Shown piece after piece: positions 23,901 through 34,379 of a stretch of DNA of 64,000 nt. Positions within the stretch are counted from its first letter, which is position 1. Each line of letters starts with the position of its first letter. The notes below the pieces were generated by a model. That model ran no database searches, had not been told where the DNA came from, and worked only from the letters and a program-made list of their open reading frames with translations. Both the position numbers and the translations under genes were made by a program. The stretch is taken from NCBI RefSeq assembly GCF_033473495.1, contig NC_088939.1:3038001-3102000 (forward strand), read 5' to 3'. Origin of the DNA: Cercospora beticola (lineage: Eukaryota > Ascomycota > Dothideomycetes > Mycosphaerellales > Mycosphaerellaceae).

Positions 23901-26900
23901 TGGAAGGTCCACTCTTTCGCATCACACTGATCTCGAGGCAGCTCTTGGTAGTGTCAATGCACCATTCATTTTTTGACTTCTGGTCGTACAGATTCTTGTA
24001 CGAAGACGTCGCCAGGATCTATCAGGGACTCGATGTGCCTCCGCGAGCTCCATTTAAGCGGTACATCAGCCATATCTCTGGTTCGGATGAAAGAGCCTCT
24101 CGCAGATTCTGGAAGAAACAGCTCACTGGCGCAGAGCAAACGATGCTCAACCATCACCCAAGTACGCAGACCTCAAAGCTGTCGCGCAAAGTCGCATTGG
24201 GAAAGATACACGATCAAGGAAAGACTCTTGGCCTCACCACCGGGGCAATCCTGTACACTGCATGGGCCATTCTGCTGTACAAACATACTGGCCACGCGGA
24301 TGTGACATTCATGACATCCCTTTCTGGTCGAGATGCCCCTGTTTCCAACATCGACCGCATAGACGGCCCAACACTCTCCATGGCACCATTGAGAACAACG
24401 ATTGATCCTGAGCAGAAAGCTGCAGACATGGCAAAATCCATCGGTGCCGCCGTCAGGCAAGTTGCCGAACATTCTCATTACGGCCTCCGAAATGCACTGT
24501 CTGCTGCGGGCCTACAACAGGGTCTCTTTGATACCTTTCTCAACATCCTCATCAGTCCACAGCAGGATCCCAGCGTAGAAGCTGTCTTCAAGCGCTATGG
24601 GCCAGAGTGGTCGTGGGACAATGCCTTTACGACCATGGAGGTGGAGGAAACTCCAGAGCAGCTGGTATTCCGACTATCCGGGCGTATGGATGGTCGTCTC
24701 CTGAGTTACGTCCTTGACTCGTACATCCTCATTATCGAGGAGATCGTTGCAGACCCGCATCAAAAGCTGAGTGGCATGGATGTCATAGCACCGGCAGAAC
24801 GAGAGTATTTGCAAAACACCTTGAGCAATCGGAAAACACTCAAGACGCCTGCTCCGGAGCTGTTGCACGCTCGCTTCGAAGCTCACGCCACGAAAACTCC
24901 TGATGCAGTTGCTATCGACTGGAATGGCGCAGACCAGGTCACTTACTCCGAGTTGGACGATCGAGCAAATCAGCTTGCGCACCATCTCATAGAACAAGGC
25001 TGTCGTGTTGGCGATCGAATTCCACTGCTTCTGGAAAAGTCCATCGACACTATCGTGGCAATCCTGGGAGTCATGAAAGCTGGCGCCGCGTATGTTCCGT
25101 TGAATCCAGAGAACCCAGTGGAGCGCAATTTGTTCATCATGAACGATGTTGAGGCTAAAACCTTGATTATGCATTCCGTGCATGCTGACTTTTGCTCGCA
25201 TCATGACCTGCCTACGATCATGATTGACCAATTGGACCTCCGAGCATCTCACACATCAGGGCCGGTGGTATCAACGACGCCTGGGGACCTCGCTTACATC
25301 ATCTATACTTCTGGTTCATCGGGCACTCCGAAAGGTGTCAAGGTTCCGCATCGTTCAGCTGCAGCGGCAGTGACCAGCATGGAAGTCGCCGAGGGTCGCG
25401 GAGCAGGAGCATGGCGCACTCTCCAATTCGCGAACTATGTCTTCGACGCCTCTGTGCAAGACATATTCAACACGCTCTCTACGTGTGGCACACTTTGCAT
25501 GGCTCCCCAGGACGAGATGCTCTCCAATCTTGCTGGCAAGATCCAGTCAATGCGAGTGAAGCAAGCCATAATCACGCCAACTGTGGCAAAACTGCTCAAG
25601 CCAAGCGAAGTTCCTACAATGACGACGCTCATCGTTGGCGGCGAGCCTTTGACGAGTGATGTAGTTTCTGTTTGGGGACCCGATCACCAGATCCTGAACG
25701 TGTACGGACCGACCGAGACCAGCATGGTCGTCACGACGAAAGACGTGCAGCAAGGGGATCTGATCTCCAACATCGGTGCACCATTCCCAACAGTGATGGC
25801 CTTCATTGTTGACCCGGACGGGCTCTCCTTGATACCATACGGAGCTGTCGGTGAGCTTTGCATCGCTGGGCCTCAAGTCACAGATGGGTACGTCAACAGG
25901 CCTGATCTGACCAGTGCCGCATTTGTGGACGGCGAAGAGTTGGGTGTCGACAAGCTGTACCGTACCGGTGACCTCGCACGTTGGCTTCCCAATGGTGAGA
26001 TCTCGTGTCTAGGTCGGAAAGACGGCCAAGTCAAGATCCACGGCCACCGCATCGAACTCGGCGAGATTGAAGTGGCACTTTTGAAGACGGGACTCGTCGA
26101 AGAAAGCGCAGTCGTAGTCTCAACTGTCAATGGAAAGCCCACTCTTGTGGCATTCTGCGTTTTCGATACTGCGGAATCCTCAGCCATTCGGGACGCTGAA
26201 GAGCACGCCGAGGACATCAAACTCCTCCGCGAAGGTCTAACACATTCCGGATTGACGCCATACATGATACCAGGTGTTGTGCTGCCTGTTGGTAGTTTGC
26301 CAAAGCTTCCAAGTCGCAAAGTCGATCGAAAGACCCTCAAGAAGCAAGTTGAGCAGTTGGACGCGGCATTCATGCGCCAGTATAGCCTCTGCAAAGGACC
26401 TTCACACGCTCACGAGGCACCAGAGACTGAAAACGAAGTTGTCCTTGAAAAGGCTTGGAGCGCGGTGCTCAATATTCCCTTGTCTGACATTGGACGCAAA
26501 GCTGATTTCAGAGCACTTGGAGGCGACTCGATCGCTGCGATCTCGCTGTCGAGCCATGTCAGCCGTGAGAAGTTCACTCTGAGTGTCAACAACATCCTCA
26601 AGCATTCCCGACTCGACGAAATGGCAGCGAAGATGCAAGCGAAGAGTGCCAATGGGAGCTCGCAGGCTAAACCGGCGTTTGTCGTTCCTACAGAGGCCTG
26701 GGCTGCCGCAGAGGCAGCTGGTCTCAATTGGGAGTCTGATGTGGAATATGGTATGTGGTTTGCCCTAATGTGATCGCTTCCGCTCAGGCTTACATTGCTG
26801 ACCCTCGCAACAGTCTACCCGTGCCCGCCAGGCCAAGCTGAATTCGCCTCACAAGGATCGCGTGATGAGCAGATGTGGGTGCTGATGACTGTACGCCGCA

Positions 26901-28042
26901 TGCCTGCTGGAACGGACTTGGACAAATGGATCTCAGCCACAACAGAGCTTATCCGCATCGAAGATATATTGCGAACTTCGTGGCTCTGTCTTGCCAGTGG
27001 GGACTGGGTCGGTGTCGTTCTGCGATCAAACAAGCCGCGCCTGGAAGTCATCGACTGTGCGTCGGAATCTGCGTCGACTGAGATTATCGAGAAGTTTTGG
27101 GCCGAAAAATTTGTGTTTGGTGAACCCTGGATCAAGTTCGCCTTGCTCAAGTATCCCGACGGCTCATTCGACACTGTGGTGAAGCTCAATCACGCCGTGT
27201 ATGATGGTACGCTTCTTCGTATCTTCGATGACCACTTTGGGGCCATTCTTGCCGGTCAACCCATCCCGCCGCATGGCCAATTCAAGGACTTCGCCTTCCA
27301 CATCTACAACTCCGACAAGGCGCAAACACTAGATTTCTGGAAGCAGACCATGGCTGACCGCCGGTCGGCATACCTGTCCGAGGCCATTTCACCTAAAATC
27401 ACGGCAGCCAAGCGCAGTCTCATCGACACCCAGCTTGATGACCTCGTATCCAGTACAGGAGTCAGCCAGTCTTCGATTTTCCAGGCCGCGTATCAGCTCT
27501 GGCTCAGCCGTGCCAGCGGAGATTCCGATGTAAACTTTGACTACTTGCTCTCAGGCAGGAATATCGACCTTCCAGATCCTCTCACGATAAATGGCACGCT
27601 CGCAAACTTCCTTCCCGTCAGGCACAAGATCGATCAAGACAGCTGCACCCTCCAAGACTTCCTCCAAGCCACTCAAGACGGCTTCTGGGCCATGAGTGAG
27701 AACGGCAACGTGGGGTTGCATGATATTTACGCCGCTGCTGGATTGGATCGCCAGGCCTTTGGCAACCGCACTTTGTTCCTCTTCCAGCCCTTCGAACCTG
27801 CGGGCGCGCCAGACGAGATGAGATGGTTGATCCTGGCCAAGAGCCGGGTGCGAATGTATCAGCCGTATGCTCTGGTGGTAGAAGTTGCGAAGGCTCCAGA
27901 GGGAAGGCATAAGTTGGCAGTGATGTACGATGAAACGGTGTTCGACGTAGAGAGGGTGGAGAGCATTGTCGTGGAGATCAAACGACTTGTAGAGAATTTC
28001 GCGAAACCTGGGATGGAAGGTGCGCTGCTGAAAGAGTTTTAG
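20921..28042 (+). CDS. Two-module non-ribosomal peptide synthetase (partial C-A-T-C-A-T-C)
   Basis: Three exons (20921-22496, 22560-26750, 26814-28042; both introns 63 bases) join exactly in frame to 2331 residues. Domain order: a condensation-like remnant lacking the HHxxxDG motif (1 to about 240), then adenylation A1 (TSGSTGKPKG near 418; VGGE rebuilt across intron 1; YRTGDLAR). Next are carrier T1 (LGGSS near 803), condensation C1 (HHSFFDF near 991) and adenylation A2 (TSGSSGTPKG near 1441; NVYGPTE). Carrier T2 (LGGDS near 1844) and a terminal C domain (NHAVYDG near 2047) complete it. There is no thioesterase or reductase domain, so the last C-like domain probably releases the product by cyclisation, as fungal CT domains do. 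By eye alignment with GrsA, A1 has Ser where Asp235 normally holds the amino group. The expected product is a dipeptide-sized compound, identity unknown. Confidence 0.95.
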
Positions 28043-28129
28043 TGTTTCATATGTTTTATAGATAGATACCTTACCGCAACGCGATGCATTTCATCTGGGA
28101 CATATTGAACCTCCCTGTTTTTGACCCAT

Positions 28130-28786
28130 CTATACCTTCGAAGTCCTTTTCTTGCCTGGCCTCAACCACATGCCTTCAGCCATCGCGTGCACCACGCCAC
28201 CTTCACTCTCAATGACTCCCTTCGCCCATGCCTTTCTCCCATTGTCTTCCACCTTGGTCACCCAACTCCTCACCATGACTGTTCCAGGTGTCTTCACAGC
28301 CGCCTTGAACGTGACATTCAACTGCACAGTGAAGCTCGGTGGACCGTCTTCCAACTTTGCGAACGTCATGCCAATGGCTCCACCCAATGAACTGTCCAGA
28401 ATACAGGAAATTACGCCTCCATGTAGGAGATCAGGATGAGCATTCAAGTCGCCACCAAAGGTATAGAAGCGGCGCATCTCGCCTCTTTCGGATTCGGACG
28501 AGGAAACGAGGCTTTCGCTACTGCTTTTGCTGCTGTAATCCTTGGGAGGTCGGAACAACGTGAGTAACTGGCCGATCGTGGCCTCAGTATTCCAGGTCTT
28601 GCCCATGAGCGTGTGACCCTTTCCATCATGAGTTACTGTGCGCGATTGTGACAGGATGCGAAAGGTGGGGTCTTCGATTGTGGGTTTGGCGTAGGGCATG
28701 GAGAGGAAGTGGACCACCGTGGAATTCGGGACATCTTTCGGGATGCGTCTCCTCAAATCCGTGCTCAGAACGGTTTCAGCGGCCAT
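28130..28786 (-). CDS. Hotdog-fold acyl-CoA thioesterase-like protein
   Basis: This encodes 218 residues in one exon. The start at 28786 (MAAETVLSTD) is the only ATG in frame before the domain, since the longer open frame begins at a non-ATG codon. The hotdog helix motif with HPDLLHGGVISCILDSSLGG (PaaI/THEM4 type HGG) is followed by beta strands FTVQLNVTFKAAVKTPGTV and a final strand around GVVHAMAEGMWLRP. Such enzymes hydrolyse acyl-CoA thioesters. It ends 87 bases from the NRPS stop in convergent orientation. It could be a trans-acting editing thioesterase for the NRPS or an unrelated acyl-CoA hydrolase. Nothing in the sequence decides this. Confidence 0.82.
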   Translation of the reverse strand: MAAETVLSTDLRRRIPKDVPNSTVVHFLSMPYAKPTIEDPTFRILSQSRTVTHDGKGHTLMGKTWNTEATIGQLLTLFRPPKDYSSKSSSESLVSSSESERGEMRRFYTFGGDLNAHPDLLHGGVISCILDSSLGGAIGMTFAKLEDGPPSFTVQLNVTFKAAVKTPGTVMVRSWVTKVEDNGRKAWAKGVIESEGGVVHAMAEGMWLRPGKKRTSKV

Positions 28787-29341
28787 GGCGGAACTTGATG
28801 GCCGGCTTCGATAAGGAGCGTGATTCTTGATGCCATTGTGTTGATGGCAGTCATTTGGTGGAAGATGTGTGTGGAAAGAAGAGCCGAGGCTGAACGTTGT
28901 CAAGAAGGCTTCGTCAAGGCTCAATGCCAAGCCACAGTCTCCGTCATCTCCTTTGCATCGTGCACTCCTTCACCTGCACCTGATGGAGACATTCTCATCG
29001 GCGGAATGCGTCCGTCGCATTACTCGGCCCCCTCCAGCGTCGGACAGGATGCTTGACGCGTGCAGTGAGGCCACGGGCGCGTAGTTACTGTATCTCCGCC
29101 GCGCAGGATCAGGAAGCAATACGAACAAAGGCTAGCGTATCGAGCGCAATGCCGTGCTACATACCACATCTACAGGCTTTGTCAGTATACGGAGATCCTT
29201 CAATCTGCTGATGAGACAGGTTACGTCCGGCGACATGATGTATAAAGGTGCAATTGTGCTGCTCGACAAAGATGTCACAACACCCAGCTTACCGCATCTT
29301 CACACAATCGAGTCACAAGCACTATTTTCACTACAGTAACC

Positions 29342-30247
29342 ATGAAGGTTTTCATCACAGGTGCGTCGGGCTTCATCGGCCGCGCCGTTGTCTCCGACCT
29401 CGTGAAACATGGCCATGAAGTCGTAGGCCTCGCTCGCAGTGGTGCCTCGTCCGAGAAAGTCAAGCAGATTGGCGGTACCGTTCTCGAAGGGAATCTGGAA
29501 GACGTGGAGTCACTACGCAAAGGTGCAAGAACATGTGATGCGATCATCCACTTGGCCTTCGTCCACGACTTCTCTTCGCCAGAAGCCTATCAGAACGCGA
29601 CTTTGGTCGACCGCACTGCCATATCTGCCATGGGCGACGAAATAGCTGGCACTGGCAAGGCTCTAATCATAGCGTCTGGTACACTCGGGTTCCCACAAGG
29701 TCAACTTGCCACCGAAGATACTGAGCCGGTGCGAAATGGGCCAATGTCCGATCGCACAAAATCAGCCGACTTGGTCCTCCAGCTTTCCAAGGAGAAGAAC
29801 ATCTGTGGAATTGTCATCAGGTTCTCGCCCACCGTCCACGGCAAAGATGACTGGGGCTTCATCACGATGCTAGGAGAAGCTGCCAAGCGCGACGGCTTCG
29901 CTACATACATCGACCAAGGCACTTCACGATGGTCCGCTGTCCACCGCTATGATGCTGCTACTCTTATGAGACTTGCGTTGGAGAAGGGAAAGGCCGGAGC
30001 AGTCTACAATGCTGCTGCAGAAGAGGCAATCCCCATGAAAGACATCATGACCGCAGTCGGCGCTAAGTTGAATCTGCCGGTAAAGAGCAAGACGACCGAG
30101 GAAGCTCAGCCTTCGCTGGGACTTTTCGCCCACATCATCAACTTCGACAATCCGACTTCAGCCGAGAAGACGCGTAAGGAGCTGGGTTGGAAGCCCGAAC
30201 ACCCGGGACTGCTTGAAGATATCAGGGAGAATTATTTCACTGCATAG
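29342..30247 (+). CDS. NAD(P)-dependent epimerase/dehydratase-like extended SDR
   Basis: This encodes 301 residues in a single exon. The N-terminus MKVFITGASGFIGRAVV is the TGxxGxxG Rossmann motif, followed by HEVVGLARS (cofactor-selecting strand with Arg, suggesting NADP(H)) and DAIIHLAFVHDF. The middle has RFSPTVHGKDDWGF and the C-terminal half SRWSAVHRYDAATLMRLALEKG, typical of atypical extended SDRs. The usual YxxxK pair is not evident. The corresponding place reads around SDRTKSADLVLQL, as in the atypical subgroup. A TATAAA box stands at 29241, about 100 bases upstream of the ATG. Function is unknown. It may reduce an intermediate of the neighbouring NRPS pathway. Confidence 0.85.
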   Translation: MKVFITGASGFIGRAVVSDLVKHGHEVVGLARSGASSEKVKQIGGTVLEGNLEDVESLRKGARTCDAIIHLAFVHDFSSPEAYQNATLVDRTAISAMGDEIAGTGKALIIASGTLGFPQGQLATEDTEPVRNGPMSDRTKSADLVLQLSKEKNICGIVIRFSPTVHGKDDWGFITMLGEAAKRDGFATYIDQGTSRWSAVHRYDAATLMRLALEKGKAGAVYNAAAEEAIPMKDIMTAVGAKLNLPVKSKTTEEAQPSLGLFAHIINFDNPTSAEKTRKELGWKPEHPGLLEDIRENYFTA

Positions 30248-30967
30248 GTGTTCTCTGGGTTGGATACGGGGAGCGAAACTTGGTCATCTTCACTCTCGTT
30301 AGGTAGATATCGCTTCCAGAGTAACGTGTCCTCGTAAAGTCTTCGAATCTCTTTACTTCGTGCTAAAGCTTCAACCTAGCTATTTTCGCTACGATAGAGC
30401 TGCAACTCTTCATCGACACGGCGTAGTATCAAAAGGGAAGGCATACTGTCGCTCTTCGACCTTCGGGCCGACTTCTGGGACGTGCCAAGCTCGTTAAGCA
30501 TTGGAGATTGGTGCAAGCGAAGCATTTGTGGGGAGAGCTTGTCCTCCACCTTCGTCTCCGCATCATCAGACGGACAAGACGGAGCGCAGAAGCAGAGCAG
30601 AAGACGCTGATCACTGCCACCATGACGCCAGTGATACTGCTCTCGGGGCCATTTACGGTGCAAACACCCAATCGCGCTTGCCCTCGGCCATCGAACAACC
30701 GGCGACTCGAGATCGCTTCGCTGTCGCTAGACCTGTTCCTGAGCAAACAGCTCGACGACACGCGCTCGCTCTTGCTGAACGTTGCACCAACGCGGGGAGT
30801 GCACGCGGCATGACTGCACTCTCCTCCGCCGACGGCAGAAGCAACGCCCGATCACGGCAAGACATCGCGTCTGCATATATTCATCCATCGTCACCATGCT
30901 GCTGCCTCCGCTGCTGAACCAGAACTTTAGTCTCGCTGTCTGCGAATTCACTCACTGGCAGGACATC
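30248..30967. other. Intergenic region upstream of the GH31 gene
   Basis: These 720 bases contain the 3' end of the SDR transcript and the promoter of the alpha-glucosidase. Open frames on both strands are short, mutually overlapping and without domains. An upstream in-frame ATG at 30896 could extend the GH31 protein but would bury its signal peptide. Confidence 0.45.
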
Positions 30968-33900
30968 ATGTCTCGTGTTCTGACGTGGACGCAAGCGGCG
31001 CTTGCGCTGTCTTCTTTGACTCTAGCACAGGACTCTTCTGCTTCATCACCGCCTATCGATGGCCTGACTACTGCGGTGTTCGCTTCCTCAACTGGCTCGA
31101 TTGCTAGTGCTACTGTTTCGGGTGCTACGAGTACTTACTCCATTCCGTTTACAGGTGAGTGAAGTTGCTTCTTCACTTCCGAAAAAAGCCACAGCTGATG
31201 TTGCCCTCTTGTAGTACCGGCCTCAGCCGATATTGGCCCTAACATCCTCCCAAATATCAAGGATCCCAACGCCAAACAAGCACAGGTTAGACTTAGAAGA
31301 GAGGCTGCTCTGGAATGGGACTGATTGACTTGAGGCTTTGTGTCCCGGTTACAAGGCGAGCAATGTGGAACATACGTCCATTGGCTTTACGGCCATGCTC
31401 ACCTTAGCTGGCGAAGGAGTGAGTGCCTGAGCATGTTTCTCCTCTACTCAACTAATTAACTACAGTGCAACGTGTATGGAACCGACATTGAAACTCTTGC
31501 ACTAGAACTCGACGTACAGAGCTCGCACAGGCTTCACCTCTCGATCCAGCCCTACTACCTCGACAGCAGCAATGCGTCACAATACATTTGGAGCGAGACG
31601 ATTGTGCCTGCTCCTCAGAACGAAGCAGGCTCGCAAGAGGTCGATCTTCAGTTCACCTACAGCAATGACCCAACCTTCAGCTTCACTGTAGTCAGGAAGT
31701 CCACTGGGGATGTGCTTTTCGACACGACCGGGAGCGTGCTGGTGTTTGAGAATCAGTTCATCGAATTTGTTACTCAAATGCCGGAGAGCTACAACATTTA
31801 CGGCATGGGCGAACGTATTCACGGACTTCGTCTTGGCAACAATTTCACAGCCACTTTTTATGCTGCGGATGTTGGTGACCCGATTGACGAAAACATCTAT
31901 GGTGTACACCCATTCTACCTGGACACACGATACTTTGAGGTTGATCAGGAAACTGGCTTACACACTCTTGTCACTTCCAACGATACCACAGCGAATAGCA
32001 CCTACGTTGGTCACAGCCATGGTGTGTTCTTGCGGAACGCTCATGGCATGGAGGCACTCATGAACCCTACCAACCTGACTTGGCGCGCGATCGGAGGTAG
32101 CATTGACCTGTACATCTTTGATGGACCCACTCAGGACGCCGTGACCAAGCAATATCAGACGGGTGCCATCGGATTGCCTGCGATGCAGCAGTATTGGAGC
32201 TTTGGGTTCCATCAATGCCGCTGGGGTTACAAGAATTGGACAGAGCTCGAGAACGTGGTCAATACCTATCGAGACTTCGACATCCCTCTCGAGACGATCT
32301 GGGTAAGTGCCGTCGTCTTAGAGCCGCTTGTGCCATCGAGACCTGTTGGTTGCCCATGCTTACTTCTCACCTACACAGACCGACATCGACTACATGTTTC
32401 AGTACAGAGACTTTACGAACGACCCAAACACATTTCCGTATGCCGAGGGACAAGAATTCTTGAGCCGCCTGCACGCCGCCGGACAGCACTATATTCCAAT
32501 CGTGGACGCAGCCATTTACATTCCGAACCCGAACAACGCTTCCGATAACTATTCCATATACACAGATGGCAACGATCGAGGTGTCTTCCTCAGCAACCCG
32601 GATGGCAGTCAGTATATTGGTTCAGTGTGGCCAGGATACACAGTCTTCCCAGATTGGCACGCCAACGAGTCTGTGGCTTGGTGGACGGACAGCATGCTTG
32701 AGCATCACAAGAACTCGCCCTGGGACGGTATCTGGATCGACATGTCAGAGGTCTCTTCGTTCTGTATTGGCTCGTGCGGAACTGGTAACCTGTCATTGAA
32801 CCCGGTGCACCCGTATGTGGCGGCCGTGCCTGTTATGCCGTAACATTAGCTAACTCCTATTACAGTCCCTTCGGTCTGCCTGGCGAGCCAGGGTCGAAGA
32901 TCTATTCCTACCCTGAGGGATTCAAATTGACCAACGCAACCGAAGCAGCTGTAGCATCCTCGCTCTCAGCATCCCAGTCAAGCTCTGTCGCTGAAGCTAC
33001 GCCCGCCGGAAGCTCCACGACCGCGTATTTTACCCCTCCAGCCATCACTCCAGGCGTCAGAAATGTCAATCAGCCACCTTATGCCATCAACAACGTTCAA
33101 GGCGACCTCGCCGTGCATGCTGTCAGCCCTAACGCCACCCATGTGGACGGCGTCGAGGAGTATGATGTGCACAGCTTGTTCGGGCATCAGATCCTCAACG
33201 CTACCTACCAAGCTCTACTTGAGGTCTTCCCAGGCAAGCGTCCTATGATCATCGGTCGTAGCACCTTTGCTGGAAGCGGCAAGTGGGCAGGCCACTGGGG
33301 TGGTGACAACACTTCACTCTGGGCATACATGTACTTTTCGATCAGTCAAGCTCTGAACTTCGCTCTCTTCGGCATTCCAATGTTTGGCGTGGACACGTGC
33401 GGTTTTAATGGCAACTCGGACGAAGAGCTATGCAATCGCTGGATGCAACTGAGCGCCTTCTTCCCTTTCTACCGCAACCACAACACTTTGTCTGCGAATC
33501 CACAAGAGGCGTACGTCTGGGAGTCTGTTGCAGACGCATCGAGGAAGGCCATGGCAATTCGATACTCGCTTCTGCCATACATGTATACGCTGTTCTACTT
33601 GGCTCACACCACCGGCAGCACAGTCATGCGAGCTCTGTCTTGGGAGTTCCCGAACGATCCATCTCTGGCCGCTGTGGACAATCAGTTCCTCCTTGGACCT
33701 GCTCTGCTCGTCACACCTGTTCTTGGCCAAGGCATGAAAGAGGTGCAGGGTGTCTTCCCTGGAGTCGCTCAAGGAGAGATCTGGTACGACTGGTACACGC
33801 AAGAAGCCGTCACTGCTCAGCCTGGCGAGAACGTGACCATCTCCGCACCTCTGAGCCACATTCCAGTGTTTGTGCGAGGCGGATACGTTCTCCCTCGTCA

Positions 33901-34285
33901 AGAGGCGCTATACACTACCACAGAGTCTCGCAACAGCTCATGGAGTTTGCTGACTGCTCTCGATAACAACGAAGCAGCTTCTGGAATCCTGTACGTTGAC
34001 GATGGCGAGAGCGTTACGCCAAACGCTACACTCATTGTCGACTTCACGGCATCAAACGGCTCGTTGTATGCTTCAACCCGCGGTCTCTATGAAGACACAA
34101 ACAGTCTCGCCAACGTCACTGTGCTGGGTGTGCAGGATGAGCCTGGCAACGTAACGCTGAACGGCCAGGCCGTCAGTTCCGGTGTGACATACAACAGCAC
34201 GAGCAAAGTGTTAAGTCTCGTGGGCTTGGAAAATCTCACTACGGAAGGAGCATGGAAGAACGATTGGGCTTTGACATGGTCTTGA
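30968..34285 (+). CDS. Secreted GH31 alpha-glucosidase
   Basis: Six exons (30968-31154, 31215-31285, 31356-31418, 31466-32302, 32379-32812, 32866-34285) join in frame to about 1000 residues. The enzyme releases glucose from maltose and malto-oligosaccharides outside the cell. The start MSRVLTWTQAALALSSLTLAQ is a signal peptide. The N-terminal GH31 region has YNIYGMGERIHGLRL. The catalytic nucleophile is the Asp of WIDMSE in exon 5. The acid/base Asp lies in HWGGDN, preceded by IIGRSTFAGSGKWAGHW in exon 6. Many NxS/T sites fit a secreted glycoprotein. A Ser/Ala/Thr-rich insertion follows the intron between exons 5 and 6. The length and architecture match fungal AgdA/AgdB-type enzymes. Confidence 0.95.
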
Positions 34286-34379
34286 AAAAAAGTCTCCAAT
34301 GATTGATGATGTTGATGGGTAACGAATAGTACTGCCAAAAACGTAGCACATATAATGCTCCAACGAATCCTAGTGTATT

